Positions 60,915-64,000 of a DNA stretch of 64,000 nucleotides are shown here, piece after piece (position 1 is the first letter of the stretch; every line of letters begins with the position of its first letter). Origin of the DNA: Planctomycetota bacterium. GTDB taxonomy: Bacteria; Planctomycetota; Phycisphaerae; UBA1845. Where the stretch lies: positions 47,964 through 111,963 of the forward strand of contig JACQFE010000047.1 of the NCBI GenBank assembly GCA_016200265.1, in the 5' to 3' direction. Both the position numbers and the translations under genes were made by a program. The notes under the pieces are model-generated. The model saw only the letters and a program-made list of their open reading frames with translations. It was not told the DNA's origin and did not search any database.

Positions 60915-61667
60915 CTAATCAAATCGAAGGTGCCGTACGTGCGCAGGTGGCAAATTCTGATAAATCGACCGTCGGTCGAATTGATGTTCCCGAATGTTGC
61001 GTGACAGGTACGCGTGGACTTCGCGAATGCGATCGCGTCGACGGCCCAGCGCCAGAGCCCGCGACGTCCGCCGAAATCCAATGTATTCGAAGTAGCTCAT
61101 CACCCCGTCGGGAGCGAGCGCCTTGCGGATGAACGCGAACACGTCCTTGACGTCCTGCAGCGGAAACGCGGTGAGCGGCAGCCCGCAGATGATGAAATCG
61201 TACGATTGATCAGCCGGAATCTGCTGCGCCGGCACACGCAGCAATCGGACCCGACCCTCCGCAATTCCGCGTGCGAAGGAAGGCGCCGTCAACACATCGC
61301 GCTCGAGGATATCGCTGAGTTCGGAAGAAATTTCACACACGTCAAGTCGGTCCTTCGGGCCAAACACCGTCCCCAGGTATCGCGTCACCGGACCCGTTCC
61401 CGCGCCGATCTCCAGAACCTTGGAAGGCTTGCCATGGTTTCGGTAAGGCTCGGTGATCGCCTCGGCCAGTGCCTGCGAGCTTGGTGCGATCGCCCCCACG
61501 CGGGTGGGATGTCGCAGATAATTGGTGAGAAATTCCCAGCGATGTCCGATTGCCGTCTTCAGTTTGGCGGCTACGGCGACCCCGTTTCCAGATTCGCCGT
61601 TTCGCCCATCGCCTTGCTTGAGTGAGTGGCGATGCCGCTTTGCATGACCGTTTGTATGGGCTGCCAT
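60915..61667 (-). CDS. Phospholipid N-methyltransferase / rRNA-dimethylase-like methyltransferase
   Basis: 'TNYLRHPTRVGAIAPSSQALAEAI', 'VLEIGAGTGPVTRYL'. Confidence 0.75.
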   Translation of the reverse strand: MAAHTNGHAKRHRHSLKQGDGRNGESGNGVAVAAKLKTAIGHRWEFLTNYLRHPTRVGAIAPSSQALAEAITEPYRNHGKPSKVLEIGAGTGPVTRYLGTVFGPKDRLDVCEISSELSDILERDVLTAPSFARGIAEGRVRLLRVPAQQIPADQSYDFIICGLPLTAFPLQDVKDVFAFIRKALAPDGVMSYFEYIGFRRTSRALALGRRRDRIREVHAYLSRNIREHQFDRRSIYQNLPPAHVRHLRFD

Positions 61668-61920
61668 GTCGAATCCGTTGTAATCGTATGTCAGCCACAC
61701 GCCGCCGCGCCGGGGCCTGCGACCGATCTGCGGCATGGTAGCTTTCCGCCGCGATCAATTCCAGTGGGGTGCGTTTACTGATAATTTGGGCGAAGAATGG
61801 CGATCAGTTCGTTTCCGAACCGCGACCGTCAGGGAGCGGGCCTCCTCGCATAGATCGAAACCATGGCAATTGGCTCGTTGCCGTTGGAAAGAACCGGGCG
61901 ATCCACCTAAACTGCTTGCC

Positions 61921-62658
61921 ATGTTGCTCAAAGTGGAAAATCTTCAAGTCGCCTACGGTGCGATTGTCGCTCTTCGCGGACTGAATCTCACAGTTGCCGA
62001 AGGCGACATTGTGACCCTAATCGGGGCCAACGGCGCGGGCAAAACGACGTTGCTCCGCACGGTCAGCGGCCTCCTCCGGCCAAAGTCCGGATCAATCCTC
62101 TATCAACCATCGCGAAACGGTTCACAAGCGACCCCTTCACAAAACCTCGCGCGGGTCGCGCCGCATGAGATCGTGCATTGCGGTATTGTTCACGTGCCGG
62201 AGGGTCGCGGAATCTTCGCGAATCTCACTGTGGCCGAGAATCTCGATCTTGGCGCGTATCTGCGAAATGATCCGGAGGCGATCGCCGTGGATCGTGAAAG
62301 CGTGCTGGAGCTGTTTCCACGGCTGCGCGAAAGGTATCGGCAATCGTCGGGAACTCTTTCAGGCGGCGAACAGCAAATGTTGGCCATCGCTCGCGGCCTC
62401 ATGGCCCGACCCGTGCTGCTCCTTCTCGATGAACCGTCACTTGGTCTGGCCCCGCGACTGGTCCAACAGATTTTCGAAACCATCGTGCAAATCAATCAAC
62501 GCGGCATGACCATCCTGCTCGTCGAGCAAAACGCGCACATGGCCCTTCACGTCGCGAAGTACGCCTATTGCATGGAAACTGGCCGCATCGTCCTCGAAGG
62601 CCCGGCCAAAGAACTCGCCGCACACGATGAGGTGAAGAAGGCGTATTTGGGGGGGTGA
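61921..62658 (+). CDS. livF: Branched-chain amino-acid-type ABC transporter ATP-binding protein
   Basis: 'LQVAYGAIVALRGLNLTVAEGDIVTLIGANGAGKTTLLRTVSGL', 'PEGRGIFANLTVAENL', 'LSGGEQQMLAIARGLMARPVLLLLDEPSLGLAP'. Confidence 0.9.
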   Translation: MLLKVENLQVAYGAIVALRGLNLTVAEGDIVTLIGANGAGKTTLLRTVSGLLRPKSGSILYQPSRNGSQATPSQNLARVAPHEIVHCGIVHVPEGRGIFANLTVAENLDLGAYLRNDPEAIAVDRESVLELFPRLRERYRQSSGTLSGGEQQMLAIARGLMARPVLLLLDEPSLGLAPRLVQQIFETIVQINQRGMTILLVEQNAHMALHVAKYAYCMETGRIVLEGPAKELAAHDEVKKAYLGG

Positions 62659-62714
62659 GACCGGCACCTCAGTCAAATCGCAAATTTTGTCTTTGCCGCA
62701 AACTGAAGTGTGAG

Positions 62715-62960
62715 TTCTCGATCGCTCCGAAGGAGCGAAGGATTGTTGCCACGGGTGGAGCGCAGCGAAACCCGTGGATGCGAGTCACTCCCTCTCCATA
62801 ATCCATCATTGTGATCTTTTTTATTTCCTCCGCCCCGACCGTGGCGGAGGGACTTGACAACAGAGATAATGATCGGAATGGCCTGGCTTACCACGGGTTC
62901 GTCCCGCTTCGCGGGGCTTCACCCGTGGCAACATTCCTCGACCCCATTCGGGGTCGAAAG
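62715..62960. repeat. Inverted pair of 'CCACGGGT...ACCCGTGGCAAC' units
   Basis: gttgccacgggtggagcgcagcgaaacccgtgg (62742-) inverted versus ccacgggttcgtcccgcttcgcggggcttcacccgtggcaac (62890-62930). Confidence 0.7.
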
Positions 62961-63110
62961 GACTGCACACTGCGGTCCAGATCCCGATCGGGGTTTGGAT
63001 AAAGGCGACGTCGAAGCACCACGGAAGTCGTGTGCTCTGATCCGAACCCCAAGCGCAAGCGCGGGGCGGTCGTTTCGCGGTCGATTCAATGCGCGATATA
63101 ATGACCCCTA

Positions 63111-63326
63111 ATGCGAGAGAATGATTTCAACTGGCTGGTCGAGCACGGCCCGGAGATTTATGAGAAGTATCGGGGCAACTGGATCGCGGTGCGCGACGGC
63201 GGAGTCATCGGCGTCGGCGAAACCGCCACCGAAGCGGCCTCCCAGGCCCGTGAAAAAGCGCCCGACACAGAATTCATCCTTGAGGCCGTGGACCGGGAAT
63301 CCGACGTGATCTATGTCGCCGCATAA
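63111..63326 (+). CDS. DUF5678-like small protein
   Basis: 'WLVEHGPEIYEKYRGNWIAVRDGGVIGVGETATEA'. Confidence 0.65.
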   Translation: MRENDFNWLVEHGPEIYEKYRGNWIAVRDGGVIGVGETATEAASQAREKAPDTEFILEAVDRESDVIYVAA

Positions 63327-63722
63327 GTGGCAGGAGCAAACAAGCCAACCTCGAAAGCCTTGACTGCTGACATGGACGAGCCAAAACAGTTTTCATTCTC
63401 TATCTGGCTGCGGCAAGCCGAAGCCGGCGACGCGGCATCGATGTTCAACGTTGCGGAATGCTATTCTGATGGAACTGAAGTAAATCAAAATCCGAAGCTG
63501 GCGGTCATCTGGTATAAGCGGGCCGCGGATAAGGGCATAGTCGATGCTATGCTAGAATTGGGCCGGTGCTATTGTGCAGGCGCTGGCGTTCCTCGCGATT
63601 TGACGCAGGCCATGCACTGGCTGAAGAAGGTGTACGAAGCCGACCATATGGAGCGACTTCTGCCGACACCGTTGCGAGACGCGCGAGAGAAAGCGCTGCG
63701 ACTGTTGTTGCTGCAAGACTAG
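63327..63722 (+). CDS. Sel1-like repeat protein (GTG 63327 or ATG 63372)
   Basis: 'AEAGDAASMFNVAECYSDGTEVNQNPKLAVIWYKRAADKGIVDAMLELGRCYCAGAGV'. Confidence 0.85.
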   Translation: MAGANKPTSKALTADMDEPKQFSFSIWLRQAEAGDAASMFNVAECYSDGTEVNQNPKLAVIWYKRAADKGIVDAMLELGRCYCAGAGVPRDLTQAMHWLKKVYEADHMERLLPTPLRDAREKALRLLLLQD

Positions 63723-63785
63723 GCGTTTCGCTGAGCCCAAAGGGATTTGCGGGCCGTGGCTAGATCCAACCTATTTGGAGAGACT

Positions 63786-64000
63786 ATGACCGTCGCTACT
63801 GCTGATTTCAAAGTCGCTGATATGAGTCAGGCCGAGTTCGGCGGCAAGGAGATCGTCCTTGCCGAGCACGAGATGCCGGGGTTGATGGCCATTCGGCAGG
63901 AGTACGCCGCGAAGCAGCCGCTCGCCGGAGCACGCATCAGCGGCTCGTTGCACATGACCATTCAGACGGCCGTGCTCATCGAGACACTCGTCAAGCTCGG
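63786..64000 (+). CDS. ahcY: Adenosylhomocysteinase, 3' truncated by window edge
   Basis: '[65 protein letters not shown]'. Confidence 0.92.
   Translation, partial: MTVATADFKVADMSQAEFGGKEIVLAEHEMPGLMAIRQEYAAKQPLAGARISGSLHMTIQTAVLIETLVKL

Noticed and set aside
63723-63785. SAH riboswitch upstream of ahcY
   Set aside because: The gap is only 63 nt and I could not identify the conserved SAH-riboswitch core; an Infernal search would decide.

Overview
This 64 kb window is an ordinary-looking chromosomal segment from a Planctomycetes-like (probably Phycisphaerae-like) bacterium. The taxon is inferred from gene content: an ECF sigma factor next to a Ser/Thr kinase, 'zinc-ribbon + TM' proteins, Cys-rich 'GACC' repeat proteins, and PEP-CTERM/IPTL-CTERM sorting tags. 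Housekeeping genes recognised from the translations include birA, gatB, pabB/pabC, an AroD-AroE-AroK fusion, sppA, dapF, rpsO-pnp, a cold-shock gene, a soluble histidine kinase with an NtrC-type regulator, TolQ/TolR/TolR, livF and the start of ahcY. I saw no CRISPR array, rRNA, tRNA, transposase or prophage. The most interesting signals are: (i) a locus of long Cys-rich pseudopilin, giant GspK-like protein and a protein with 15 'GACC' repeats plus a dockerin-like end (16.7-26.7 kb); (ii) several families of short palindromic or heptamer/octamer repeats, some inserted in frame inside conserved genes (dapF, an FHA protein, an ABC-GNAT fusion); (iii) MITE/BIME-like inverted-repeat elements; and (iv) a histidine kinase frame that overlaps the csp gene and lacks a canonical start upstream of its H-box. 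All calls were made by eye from sequence and the supplied ORFs. No database search was run.
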